Position numbers and translations under genes: made by a program. The notes under the pieces were generated by a model that was not told the origin of the DNA, searched no databases, and saw only the letters and a list, made by a program, of their open reading frames with translations. From Takifugu bimaculatus (lineage: Eukaryota; Chordata; Actinopteri; Tetraodontiformes; Tetraodontidae), in assembly GCA_004026145.2 (NCBI GenBank), contig CP034975.1, positions 4,986,757 through 5,050,756 of the forward strand: a stretch of 64,000 nt of DNA, read 5' to 3'. This document shows, piece by piece, positions 26,501-38,607 of the stretch (within the stretch, counting starts at the first letter, position 1; every line of letters begins with the position of its first letter).

Positions 26501-29405
26501 CGCCACCTGCTGGATGCACCGCAGCACCGAGGTGGAGTCTGTGCCAGAGGCCAACAGGCCATCAGGTTAGCAAACTGAATCACTTTGACTACAAAGCAGA
26601 GGAAGCCCAGCAGAAAACACAGCATCAGTGGGAGGAGCCAATCACAACTGACCATCTACAGGTGTGGCGTGCTGCCTGCTCTCCGGCGTGGAACTGTACC
26701 GTTCTTCATCAGAGTCTTGACCTGGTCCACCAGAGGCAGGGTGCGGAGCTGGGCCATGGACAGCACATTACTGGGCCCAACAGGCTTCACACTGTCAACA
26801 GGGAGAGCAACAGAACCAGCCGACGTTAAAAGGGCCGCGCGCCTCCACCCAAAGCTTGACCCCCCCCCCTCGTGTGGAGGACTTACACCTTCTCTTCAGC
26901 CAGAGGCGGCATCAACATTGACAGATACTCCCTGGGAAAACACACGTGATCGGGTTATTTTTAGAACGGCTCCAGAATCACAATGTGAAGCTCCGGATGT
27001 TCAAGGAGCGGCAGAAATGTTCGGCTCACTTTGGAGTTTTGACAAGCTCGGAGTTCTCGGAGGCATCGGCCCGACTGGCAGAACAGGTACTGGCGTTCGT
27101 GCTCCGAGCGGCCGTCCTGCGGGGAACAACAGAACCAACTCAGAGGACCTGGAGCAGCTCCGCCGGGCAGAACTGCTGCTGACGTGAACAGTTAAACAAG
27201 TGGAGATGAAAATATCTCCAAAAGTCCTCTGAAGATCCGAGGGCAAGGCCTCGCTCCTGAATTAGCCTGCTAGCATCAGCATTAGCCAAGATCGACTGGT
27301 GCTAACGTCAAAGCTTTGTTAACGCCCAGAACCCTCGAAGCTTGCCCCAACACCTAGCAACCATCTAGAACTCTGAAAGAGTCCACAAAGCAGGAGACTG
27401 TGAGGAGATGCCGAAGGCTTTCAGGTGCCCGCTGGCTCGGTTCTGAGGAACGTTGCTTCCTTTCCCAAGCCCACAGAAGCTCCATGCTAATGGAGAACAA
27501 TTCTAAACACACCTCGAGAGGAGCCAGCAGAGGTTTTAGCAGGGTCCTGACCAATCATCAATGGGAATCTGTGGACAGACCTCAGAAGAGCAGTGCTGGC
27601 TACTAAACTCCTGTAGGAGGCGCTACGAGGTACGAGATGAGAAGGAAATAGAATCAACGAATAAATGTTTAGGGTTTAGAGGAATGTGTCATCTTTAACG
27701 TTATTCCTGTCGGCGGTATTCCCATACTCCACTGGTCAAACTGTTCACGCTAACAAAAACGCTAACCGGAGGCCACAAACCGAGGCGCGAGAGTTCCCCC
27801 TACCTTCACGCCGTGGTACTGCAGGTGGATCCAGGGCTCCTCCGCCTGCTTCTTCTGCAGGAACTCATAGGACTGGATTCTTCTCTGCCGGGCTTGTTCC
27901 GACTCTGGGCGACTGAACCTCACCTGAAGGAGTGCATGTGTTTACTGTACATCAGCACGTGCACGCTCCAGCGGTACCATATCACAGAGAGCAGGTATTC
28001 ACCGTGATGGCCTTGGCCTCCTCCTCGGCCTCGTCCTGGGAGGAATCACCACCTGTCGGCGTAACACACAAACCCAGCTTATAAACGACCCGGGTCCCGT
28101 CTGTGATGCGAGATCCCGCTCAGATTCAGGATTCAGGAGATTAATCTCCGGCCCACCTTCGTTGGCCGCCTCCCGCTCTCTGGTTTTGCTGTCAGCCTTG
28201 TCGAGGTAGGAGAAGCTGGGTCTCATCTGGAGGATCCCCGTCAGCGGCGTGATGTGAAGCTCACCTGTTGACAAGGACCGCCCGTCAGAACCAGCAACGT
28301 TTGGGTCCAGAAGAACCGGCGGCGGGCTCCAACGCCATCAAACCGAGAACCAAGAGACCCCGACTGAAACCGAGTAAAGCCCGACGGGGTCGGGAAGACA
28401 AACGGGAAGAGAGATTGGTTCTGAAGCTGACCGACAGAACCGGGTCCGACCTTTGTGGAAAACAGCAGCAGCATATCTGGAGGTGTTTGTCGTGGCCTGG
28501 ATGGAGGAGAAGGTCTGTTTATCCATCATCTTCCTGGAAAAGAAAAGAGGAAGAGGATCCAAATCACTCGCCAAACCTCCACTGGAAACAAAAGATCCTG
28601 GTGGCACCGCCGAGGACCAAACCGGGCCGGTGCGGACCCACACGGTCCAGCGCCTCCTCTACTGTAGCCCACAGCACCTCTGAGGTGAGCTGGGTTTTTA
28701 TTTGGGCTTCAGGACCGAACGAGTCAGACGAGTTAAAAACCTTCGTGGTGACGACGACCTGAAGCCGTCGAGGCGAAGGCGGCGGCGCCGGGACGTGGTC
28801 GGAACTAACGCGACAACGAGATCTGAGGTCCAACGTACGTGGAATAGGTGCTGGTCTCATCGTACGCCGCTCCGTCCACGTTCAACGCGATCTGCTCCCC
28901 TTTGCTGCGGCAGTAGTTGGGACTGGTGGCGTCGATCGCCATCTCCAGCTCCACCTGTTTCACGGGCGGAGGAAAACGTCGTGAAACTATTTTCCAGGTG
29001 CGGCGACGATGGGACGAGGAGCAGAGGAGGTTTACCCGTTGCTGCTTCGGTTTGATTTTAGCCGATAAGTGATTGACGTCATCGTAGGTCATAGAGGAAG
29101 GGCGGACAGGGTACTGAGAGGAGACCAACGATTAGTTAGAAGAACTGATCACTGCTGATGACCAAAATTACTCATCAATGGAGACAGAGATTACCTGGAA
29201 AAGGTAGAGTTTATCTGCAAGACTCTTGGCAAGGTAAACATCAATCTAAAGGAAGATAGATAGAAGAAGATAAAGAAGATAAAGCAGCCTTTCAGCAGCC
29301 TGAACAGACCACCAGCCTCACGGGTCAGTACACCAGGACACCGGCTGGCGGTGATTGTGGACTTACTTCTTCTATAATGGGGTCGTCTTCATCACCGCTG
29401 GCCAT
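26501..29405 (-). CDS. polr3e: RNA polymerase III subunit RPC5, N-terminal half (3' partial)
   Basis: RPC5 is a peripheral Pol III subunit that pairs with POLR3D and supports initiation in the nucleus. Minus-strand exons in transcript order: 29367-29405 (ATG 29403-29405), 29195-29245, 29036-29113, 28839-28954, 28451-28533, 28157-28264, 28003-28052, 27804-27923, 27030-27116, 26887-26931, 26700-26791 and 26501-26588, the last cut by the gap. All junctions are GT-AG with compatible phases. About 319 codons are present of roughly 700. Diagnostic stretches are IDVYLAKSLADKLYLFQ, YPVRPSSMTYDD, CRSKGEQIALNVDG, PSFSYLDKADSK and PSNVLSMAQLRTLPL. Two single-base indels break the frame: an extra base near 27068 between SEHERQYLFC and ENSELVKTP, and a missing base near 26555 after QFANLMA. 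It lies in tandem downstream of eef2k, as in human 16p12. The missing C-terminal half would lie in or past the gap. Confidence 0.93.
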
Positions 29406-29540
29406 TATTTATGTCAGCTGGAGTGGAGCTCAGATCTCAGATATCTAACCTGGGGAAAAAGGTTCGCTTAAACTCAGACACGGATTATAGAGCTACACAG
29501 CATACGGCTACACCCAGGACGGGAAAAGGAAAGCAGATGC
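29406..29540. promoter_or_regulatory. Region just upstream of polr3e
   Basis: Only about 135 bases of ordinary sequence separate the polr3e start codon from the 31-bp minisatellite, so 5' UTR and core promoter must be compact or overlap the repeat. No TATA box or other clear element was seen. Confidence 0.3.
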
Positions 29541-29990
29541 ACCGTATATACTGTGCATATACCCTATACATGCAGTATACACTGTGCATATACCCCTATA
29601 CGTGCAATATATACTGTGTATATACCCTATACATGCAGTATATACTGTGCATATACCCTATACATGCAGTATATACTGTGCATATACCCTATACATGCAG
29701 TATGTACTGTGCACATATACCCTATACATGCAGTATGTACTGTGCACATATACCCTATATATGCAGTATAAACTGTGTATATACCCTATACATGCAGTAT
29801 ACACTGTGTATATACCCTATACATGCAGTATACACTGTGTATATACCCTATACATGCAGTTTATACTGTGCATATACCCTATACATGCAGTATATACTGT
29901 GTATATACCCTATACATGCAGTATACACTGTGTATATACCCTATACATGCAGTATACACTGTGTATATACCCTATACATACAGTATAAAC
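29541..29990. repeat. 31-bp minisatellite
   Basis: About 14 tandem copies of a 31-bp unit containing CCCTATACATGCAG followed by TATAYACTGTGYATATA, with small variants. The unit has no stop in any plus-strand frame, so the predicted proteins across it (Tyr/Cys/Ile-rich) are artefacts. It lies just upstream of polr3e. Confidence 0.97.
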
Positions 29991-30752
29991 GGTGTATAGA
30001 GTGTGTAAACACTGTATATACTGTGTATGAAGTCATGGGCTGACTAGTGATGGCTCAAAGGTGGATTCCAACATGATGCAAGTCAGTGTAATTTATGCCA
30101 CTGCTCGTCGCGCACGCACGCACGCACTAATGTCAAAATAACAACCAACAGCTAACACTCCAAATGGTCACTTCAGTCTACCAACGACTTTAGCTGACTG
30201 TCATGCCCGTGAAAGAAGTCAAATCAGTGGCTACGTTAGCTAGCTAGCTAGCATCAAACCCTTTCAAACAATTTCCAGGGCCTCGGCTTTCAAACTGCGG
30301 AGGAAATGTTCAATTCTATACAAAAAGGATAATCTGCGAAATAAATATGGAGTAAAGCAGGCCCTTTTGATTTCCTGTAATTAACCTATAAGCGATAGGT
30401 TAATAATCAAACGTAACCAGTGTTATGGAGCCCATGCAACTTTAGCCTACCTAGCTACCTAACTAGCATGGCTTGTTACATACTGTCAGTCAAAATAAGA
30501 GCCAGTCACTCGTCAAAGGCCTGTTTTGAAGCGGCCTCTCCCGTAAATACAGAGCAGGTGATTCACCTGGACACTTCACCATGTGGTTTCCGTCGTCTCA
30601 TCCAGAAAGTCGATGCGCAGAGCGGCAGAAAAACGCTGAACTCCAGCAGCCCGAGAGGAGCCGCTACTGTTGATGCTGCACCGCACACGTGGGGAGGAGC
30701 CCGCTCCCACAATGCTTTGCGGCTCCGCCCCACTTCCGGGTTTGCAATGAGG

Positions 30753-31318
30753 CGATTATCAATAGATGATTTATTAATAGATTATTTATCAATGGATGAT
30801 TTATCAATAGATTATTTATCAGTGGATGATTTATCAATAGATGATTTATCAATAGATGATTTATGAATAGATTATTTACCAATGGATGATTTATTAATAA
30901 ATGATTTATTAATAGGTGATTTATCAATAGATGATTTATGAATAGATTATTTATCAGTGGATGATTTATGAATAGATTATTTATCAATGGATGATTTATT
31001 AATAGATTATTTTCAATAGATGATTTATGAATAGATGATTTATTAATAGGTGATTTATCAATGGATGATTTATTAATAGGTGATTTATCAATGGATGATT
31101 TATTAATAGATTGTTTATCAATGGATGATTTATCAATGGATGATTTATCAATAGATTATTTATTAATAGATTATTTATCAATGGATGATTTATCAACAGG
31201 TGATTTATCAATGGACGATTTATTAATAGATTATTTATCAATAGATTATTTATCAACAGATTATATGTCAATAGATGATTTATCAACAGATGATTTATCA
31301 ATAGGTGATTTATCAACA
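30753..31318. repeat. 15-bp minisatellite, about 38 copies
   Basis: Tandem TGATTTATCAATRGA units with AT-rich variants. Because 15 is a multiple of three, the array is open on both strands (DDLSID-like on plus, NHLLI-like on minus). It lies between the eef2k 3' end and polr3e. Confidence 0.97.
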
Positions 31319-31499
31319 TGAGGGCAGCTGGGATGATTTAAGCTGATACTCGAAGAGCTGAGAAACTTTGGGACTTGAACTTGCAACCCCAAACGTTTGA
31401 AGCGTCTCAGCTGTTTACTGAGCTCTTATTGATCCTTTAATATTCCGTATTCACTTCATAAACATGGACACCAGCCACAGCGACTAAATCAAGGCAAAC

Positions 31500-31505
31500 T
31501 TTAAT
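31500..31505 (-). terminator. Candidate poly(A) signal of eef2k (ATTAAA)
   Basis: ATTAAA on the minus strand about 310 bases past the eef2k stop codon. It is the nearest plausible hexamer noticed, but the match is short and unproven. Confidence 0.35.
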
Positions 31506-31812
31506 TTATGTGTCAAATTCCAAACATTTTACAAACATTCCTGCAAAATTAAAGGTTCAACATTTGGGACGAGGGGTCGTTTGGCTTCAGCACTTTTACA
31601 GGTTTTCCTATTTCGGAGGCTCGTTATCAGAAAGTCAAATGCTGATTTTGGAAGACTGGCTTCACTAACGGGGAAAGCGTAGAAACCTGGACGCGTGCGC
31701 GCCCACACACACACACACACACACACACATGCGCATGAGTACTGTAATAAAAAAATATGTAAACTGTGAACACTCGAGTTATTTCTGTAAAATCCTCCTG
31801 GTTGTTGCCGGA

Positions 31813-34800
31813 TCACTCCTCCATGGCCGCCCAGGCTTCCTCCGCCTTCATGTAGTACTGGGTGGCCAGGCGCCCCTTCATGGCCTCCGTCGCAGCTTCT
31901 GCCGCCTGTGTAAACAGATCACCTGCAGGGAGAGCAGATCACAACCGATCACAGGGGAAGCAGCAGGAGGTGGGCCGACCACAGGCCGGGGTCTGACCTG
32001 CTTTCTGGGGGTCAGCGGCCAGCTTGAAGCCTCCCGTTTGGAACATCTCCGCCTCTCTGGCCAGCAGCAGGTATCGCGGCTCTTCCTGCATCCCATCAAA
32101 CTCCCCGCCTTCGTCATAGTCCGTCATGTTCAGGGCGGTGTCATACCAGTGAACCGCCTCTTCCCAGTTCTGCTTCCTTCATTGGAACAGAAAGAACAAA
32201 CACGGGTTGGTTCAGGTCGATGTGCAGCGGTGTCCGCCAGGGGGCAGCACCCTCTCGGGTCCCGGCCTCACCTGTCTGCTGACAGGTTCGCCCCAGTATC
32301 GAAGGCTCTGGCCACGACGATCATGGAAGATCTGTCTCCAGCCTCAGCGGCCTGCAGCAAATACTTGAAGCCTTTCATCCGATTCCCAGCATTATCCTGC
32401 GAAGAGCGTGGAGGTGGTGAACCAAAACTGAAAGGAGGAATTCAGCAGAGGGAGGAGAGCAGCGCACCTCCACTTCCACCTCTGGCAGCACGTGATGAGG
32501 CAGCTGCAGGTAGCACTGCCCGATGGCCACGATGGCCTCCAGCTCTCCACACAGGGCGGCCGTCTCCAGGTGGAACATGGCCGACTCCTGATCCCACTGC
32601 TCATCCTTCTCGCAGAAACGCCCCCCCTCGTGGTAGTGCACCATAGCCAGGTGGACCTGGGCAGGAGGAGGTGCAGGACAACCGGAGCTGAAGCCCGTTC
32701 AGCATCTCAGCACACATGCACATTCAGGGAGACGCTTCGCTTCAATAGAGTTGATTTGGAGCCTTTGACTGGCTGATCCCACTCAGGACACAGCAGGACT
32801 GACCAGCATAAGAGGGGGGGGGGGGCGGTAAGAGGGCTGTCCCTCAGCCCCCCCAGCAAAGGTTTACTTTTAGGCACCATTTTTAATTTAAAACTGTTCA
32901 CGTCTCACAAATTATTATCCATGATTGTTGGTTGTAAGTTGATTTACGGCGTCTTTAATGAGTCAAACGACAGCGTGACCCCCCCCCCCCCCCCCCCCCA
33001 GCCCCACCCCCCCGTTACCTTCCCCAGGATGGACTGGCCGATCTTTTTCTGCAGCAGAGCGTTGATGCGCTCCACTTCGGTGGCCGCGCAGGACGACCGG
33101 TGGACGTGGGCGCGGGATGAGTGGAAGAAGCTCCACTTTTCCTCTGTCAGCTGGATGAGAATGAAAAGAGCAGGAAAAAAACAATAAAAGTGTTAAAAAT
33201 CAATAGAAAATGTTAAAAATAAAAAATAAAAATGATGCGAGAAGCTTTGGTGAGCTCGTTATGAGGAGAGCTCACTCTCAGGTTGGGTTAGTGACAGCTT
33301 AATGTTGACATAAAGCACCGAAACAAGAGCGCACGCACACACACACACACTCACGTAGGGCGGTGACACTCAAACAAGAGGGTGACGCAGAGCAAGATGG
33401 TGTTTCAGGTCTGAATCTCAAACTCTGCAGCATTTTATCATCCTGATTTGATTCCAAATGTCAGGACGGAGCGGCAGCCTGCATGAGCAGATGTGCACGT
33501 CTCCTCTCAAACGCCGTGCACGGCCGTGCACAGCTGTGCACGGCCGTGCACGTGGGGAACGCCTGGCCTGTGAGCCAGCATACAAAACATTCACCCAGTC
33601 GTTGTCAGGAGTTACACTTGAATTTAGGCTCCCATCTTCCTCTGGGGGGGAAACAGAGGAGGAAGATGATGGGACAGGATCAGTGGGGGGGTGAGAGAGG
33701 AGGGGGTGAGAGAGGAGAGGGTGGGAGGAGGAGAGGGGTGAGAGCAGGAGAGGGTGAGAGAGGAGGAGGGATGAGAGAGGAGGGGTGAGAGAGAGGGAGG
33801 GGTGGAGAGGAGGAGAGGGTGAGAGAGGAGAAGGGGTGAGAGAGGAGGGGGTGAGAGAGGAGAGGGTGAGAGAGGAGGGGTGAGAGAGAGGAGGGGGTGA
33901 GAGAGGAAGAGGGTGAGAGAGGAGAGGGGTGAGAGAGGAGAGGGGTGAGAGAGGAGGGGGTGAGAGAGAGAGGAGGGGTGAGGAGGAGAGGGATTGAGAG
34001 AGGAGGGTGAGAAGAGAGAGGAGGGGGGTGAGAGAGGAGAGGGTGAGAGAGGAGAGGGGTGAGAGAGGAGAGGGGTGAGAAAGGAGGGGGTGAGAGAGGA
34101 GGGGTGAGAGAGGAGGGGTGAGAGAGAGGAGGGGGTGAGAGAGGAGAGGAGGGGGTGAGAGAGGAGGGGTGAGAGAGGAGAGGAGAGGGTGGGAGAGAGG
34201 AGGGGGGGAGAGAGGGGGGGGGGGGAGAGAGGAGGAGGTGAGAGAGGAGAGGGGGTGAGAGAGGAGGGGTGAGAGAGGAGGGGGGGGTGAGAGAGGAGGG
34301 GGTGAGAGAGGAGGGGTGAGAGAGGAGAGGGGGGGTGAGAGAGGAGGGGTGAGAGAGGAGAGGAGGGGGTGAGAGAGGAGAGGGAGGGTGGGAGAGAGGA
34401 GGGGTGAGAGAGGAGAGGGGGGTGGAGAGGAGGAGAGGAGAGGGTGGGAGAGAGGAGGGGGTGAGAGAGGAGAGGGTGGGAGAGAGGAGGGGGTGAGAGA
34501 GGGAGGAGAGAGGAGAGGGTTTTGAGAGAGGGAGGAGAGGGTGGAGCGAGGATGGGGGTGAGAGAGGGGGGGGGATGAGGAGAGAGAGGAGGTGAGAGAG
34601 GAGAGGGGGTTGTGGTGAGAGAGGAGGGGTGAGAGAGGAGGGGGGGGTGAGAGAGGAGGGGGTGAGAGAGGAGGTGTGAGAGAGGAGAGGGGGGGTGAGA
34701 GAGGAGGGGTGAGAGAGGATGAGGAGAGGGTGGGAGAGGAGAGGAGAGGGTGGGAGAGAGGAGGGGGTGAGAGAGGGGGGGTGAGAGAGGGAAGGGGGGG

Positions 34801-37800
34801 TGAGAGGAGGGGGTGAGAGAGGGGGGTGAGAGAGGGAAGGGGGGGTGAGCAGGGGTCTGACACCCCCGGTTTGTTTACCCGTCTGATACTGTCCTCATCC
34901 GACTCGGAACACTGGGATCTGTAGCGTTGGTGGACCTGCGTAGCGACAGAACATGAAACATCAAAGCCACAGGCAGAGGATCAAAGGCCACACAGCTAAA
35001 AGCATGAATCATCATCTGGCGAGGATGCTCCGACAGTCAAGGTCAGTCAAGGTCAGCGAAGGTCGTTACCCCGTCCATGTGGTCGTTGGGGTCGCCTTCG
35101 CTCCGCCGCTCGCTGGGGTAGCCGCTGTCGCCGCCATTCTCGTCCTAAAGGTCACAAACCAGAAAGATGAGTGGACGCCAGGCTGAGTCATGTGACCCGA
35201 GGTCATCAGGTCATATCAAGGCTCTGCTCAGCCCCCCCCCCAACAGGCAGACCCAACACCAGAACCGGCTCCTGGGACCAAACCTCCGTCCCCTCTGAAC
35301 CCGTCAGAACCTTTGGTGCTTCTCACCTTGTGTTCGCCTGCGTTGGTACCGTACTGGCGTTCATGCTCGTTCATGCCTGGAACATAAAGCAAGCAACACG
35401 TGTGGATGTCCAGAACAGTTCTGGTTCTGGTTCGGTGCAGTAAATATGCGGACGGGTCCAGAGATCCGTGCAGACCTTGTGGAGAACACGGAAGGATGAG
35501 GGGGGAGCAGGGAACCGAGTCCACGTCGCTCGTGCTCTCGTCCGCCGAGGACGTCTCAGACAGGCGGGAGAAGAGCAGCGGCGGGCGACTGCCCGACATG
35601 GTCCGAACCCGAGGAGAACCGCAGTGCTCCTCGCAGCCCCGCAGCACCGTCTGGGCCGACTTCTGAAACAGATGAAGACGGGCCGTCTCAGTGGGGGGGG
35701 GTGGAAGAGTCCGACCCTCGGGGACGGCGTCAACATTTAAGCTACCAGCAGTTTGTTGGTGCCGTCCAGCTGGGACCGCTCTGCAGGGGAGAGGTCAAAG
35801 GGCGTCAGGCCCATGCTCTTGCAGATCTTGTTGCACAGGTGGGAGTGGAAGAAGAGCGCCATGCCCCGCACACCTGCAACACAGACCCACCCAGGTGAGT
35901 TCACGCCTCACGCCTCTGCCCACCCGCACGCCGGAGCCGTACCCAGATTCCCATCGCCAAAGTCAGGTCCCCTTCTCCGTGTGGATCTGTGGGTCGGTGT
36001 AGAGATCGCCGACCCCCTGGATGTCCACGACGATCAGCTGGTGGCCCGACCGCTCGAAAGTGAAGTGACAGAAGGCCTGAAGGGGCACAAGGCTGGTTAA
36101 CAGCACGCCGTTGTCACCTCGCAGCCACGACCTCGCAGCCACGACCTCGCAGCCACGGCGAGCAGCCACGGCGAGCAGCCACGTCGTGCAGCCACGGCGT
36201 GCAGCCACGGCGTGCAGCGAGCAGCCACGTCGTGCAGCCACGGCGTGCAGCCACGGCGTGCAGCGAGCAGCCACGGCGTGCAGCGAGCAGCCACGGCGAG
36301 CAGCCACGGCGTGCAGCCACGGCGAGCAGCCACGGCGAGCAGCCACGGCGCCACTCACCTGAGGGGTCAGTCGGATGTTGTCGTCCCGCACGAAGCCGGA
36401 GTTGGAGTTGTACTTGATGTACTTGCCCTCGATGTAATGCTCCAGGTGGAAGAGCGGCCTCCCCGGTCTCTCCGTCATCTCCACCACGCACATCTGCATG
36501 ATGTCCACCTGGGGACACACGGGTCAAAGCATGAGGAAGGTCGCGGAAGGTCGTGGAAGGTCGCGGAAGGTCGCGGGCTCCTCGGGGGCCCCGGGGTGAG
36601 CCTGGGCACCTGTTTCGGGGGCCGGTGGCGGTTGTACTCCTCCCCCCACAGCTTGGCCTCCATTTGTAACCTCACGTCCTCAAAGTAAATGTTCCTGTCC
36701 ACCGGCTCCATGTAGCACTTGGACACGTAGTTGGACGCCATCTTCCAGTTGCTGCTGTGCGAGAAGTTGGAGAGCTTCTTCCTGGAGGAGGAGACAGGTG
36801 TGTGAATCACCTGTGAATCACCTGTGCAGCTTCAAACACACAACTGAAAACGTGTCCAAGAGAATTACAGCGAATATTGTTATTGTTTCAGATGATCAGA
36901 CAGATCAGATCAGAACAGATCAGATCAGATCAGATCAGATCAGAACAGATCAGACAGAACAGATCAGATCAGATCAGATCAGATCAGATCAGACCAGATC
37001 AGACAGATCAGATCAGATCAGACCAGACAGATCAGATCAGCTCAGATCAGACAGATCAGATCAGATCAGCTCAGACCAGATCAGATCATTAATGAGCCCC
37101 TGATTTAAAGGAACCGCTTCCCCATTCCTCTGTCTCCAGGAGGCCGGTGATGCCGAGTTGGACTGATCGGTTCTGATCGGTTCTGGAGCTGCTGCCACTG
37201 ACTGATCGGTTCTGATCGGTTCTGGAGCTGCTGCCACTGTAGCGATCGGACTTTAACGAAGCTAAAACTGCCAAATGAAGCGGACAGAACCAAACCAAAG
37301 TGGCTAAGCAGTAAAGAGGAAAGGATCAATGTGAGCAGACCCAGGAGATCAATGCTCAGTGGTCCGGTCCGGCTGGTTCTGACCACCTCTTTAAAAACAA
37401 GCCTGCTTGTGATTCCCCCAGAGGAACCGATAAAAAGCAGCTCGCCTTTAATGTTCTGCTGGTTCTGTTGGTTCTGTTGGTTCTGCTGGTTCTGTTGGTT
37501 CTGTTTCCAACAGCGCAGCGGGAAAAGAGCTGAGGGTGGATTAAACATTGACAATTAAACTATTGTTCCTTTCCCCTCTGACTCTGCAGCCCCACATCAA
37601 GCCCAGAACAGCAGAGCCAGAATGTGGACCTGGACCAGAAGCGGGCCTCGGCCCAGCAGAGACGTGCTGCTGCGTTCCAGCTCCACTTACGTTCTGAAGC
37701 ACTCCCTCATGGCTCCTCGACCAAAGGGCTGTGGAACACAAAGCAGGCATGAATGAGGGGGGGGGACGTGTCTCACTGGGCGGTTCTAGTGGTTCTAGAG

Positions 37801-38542
37801 ACGGTTCTAGTGATGGTTCTAGTGGTTCTAGGGACGGCGGTGGTACCTTGGACGCCATCTTGAGGTGGACCTGGTCCTGAGACCACTCCCCTGTGATCGC
37901 GTTGTACCTGCAACAAGCAAATCAAACCGATCACACAGCTGCTTTCATCTCATTCCCTTTGATGTGTCGTGCACGTCAGGACTCGTTCTGTCTGATGACG
38001 AGCGCACGAGTCGGGTCAGCAGGTTCTCTCGGTTCCAACTCTTTTCTGAAGCTGTCACGACTTCCTGGTTACAGTTTCAGAATGTCCCCCCCCCGCAGCG
38101 TAAAACCATTACGTTCCTGCCCTGTTCCTGCCCCCTCCTGTCCCGTTCCTGCCCCGTTCCTTCCCCCTCCTGCCCCCTCCTGTCCCGTTCCTGCCCCGTT
38201 CCTTCCCCCTCCTGTCCCCTCTTGCCCCCTCCTGCCCCGTTCCTACCCCCTCCTGCCCCCCTCCTGCCCCGTTCCTGCCCCCTCCTGCCCGTTCCTGCCC
38301 GTTCCTGCCCCGTTCCTGCCCCCTCCTGCCCCGTTCCTGCCCCTCCTACCCCCTCCTGCCCCGTTCCTGCCCCCTCCCAACGGGCCAACGTGGGCTCTTA
38401 TCTCTTTCCTCTCTCTGAGAACAAGGCGCCACAACTTCGCTGACGGGCTGAATTCCTGTTGTGTCCATCATATAAACGCAGCCTGTGTGTGATGGTGGGG
38501 CTCACTAGTGGACTAGGCAGGGAGTGTGTGTGTGTGTGTGTG

Positions 38543-38607
<65 letters not shown>

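Noticed and set aside
33418..34863. 481-codon Ser/Pro/Leu open frame on the minus strand
   Set aside because: It is a translation of the polypurine array within an eef2k intron, with no non-repeat coding content.
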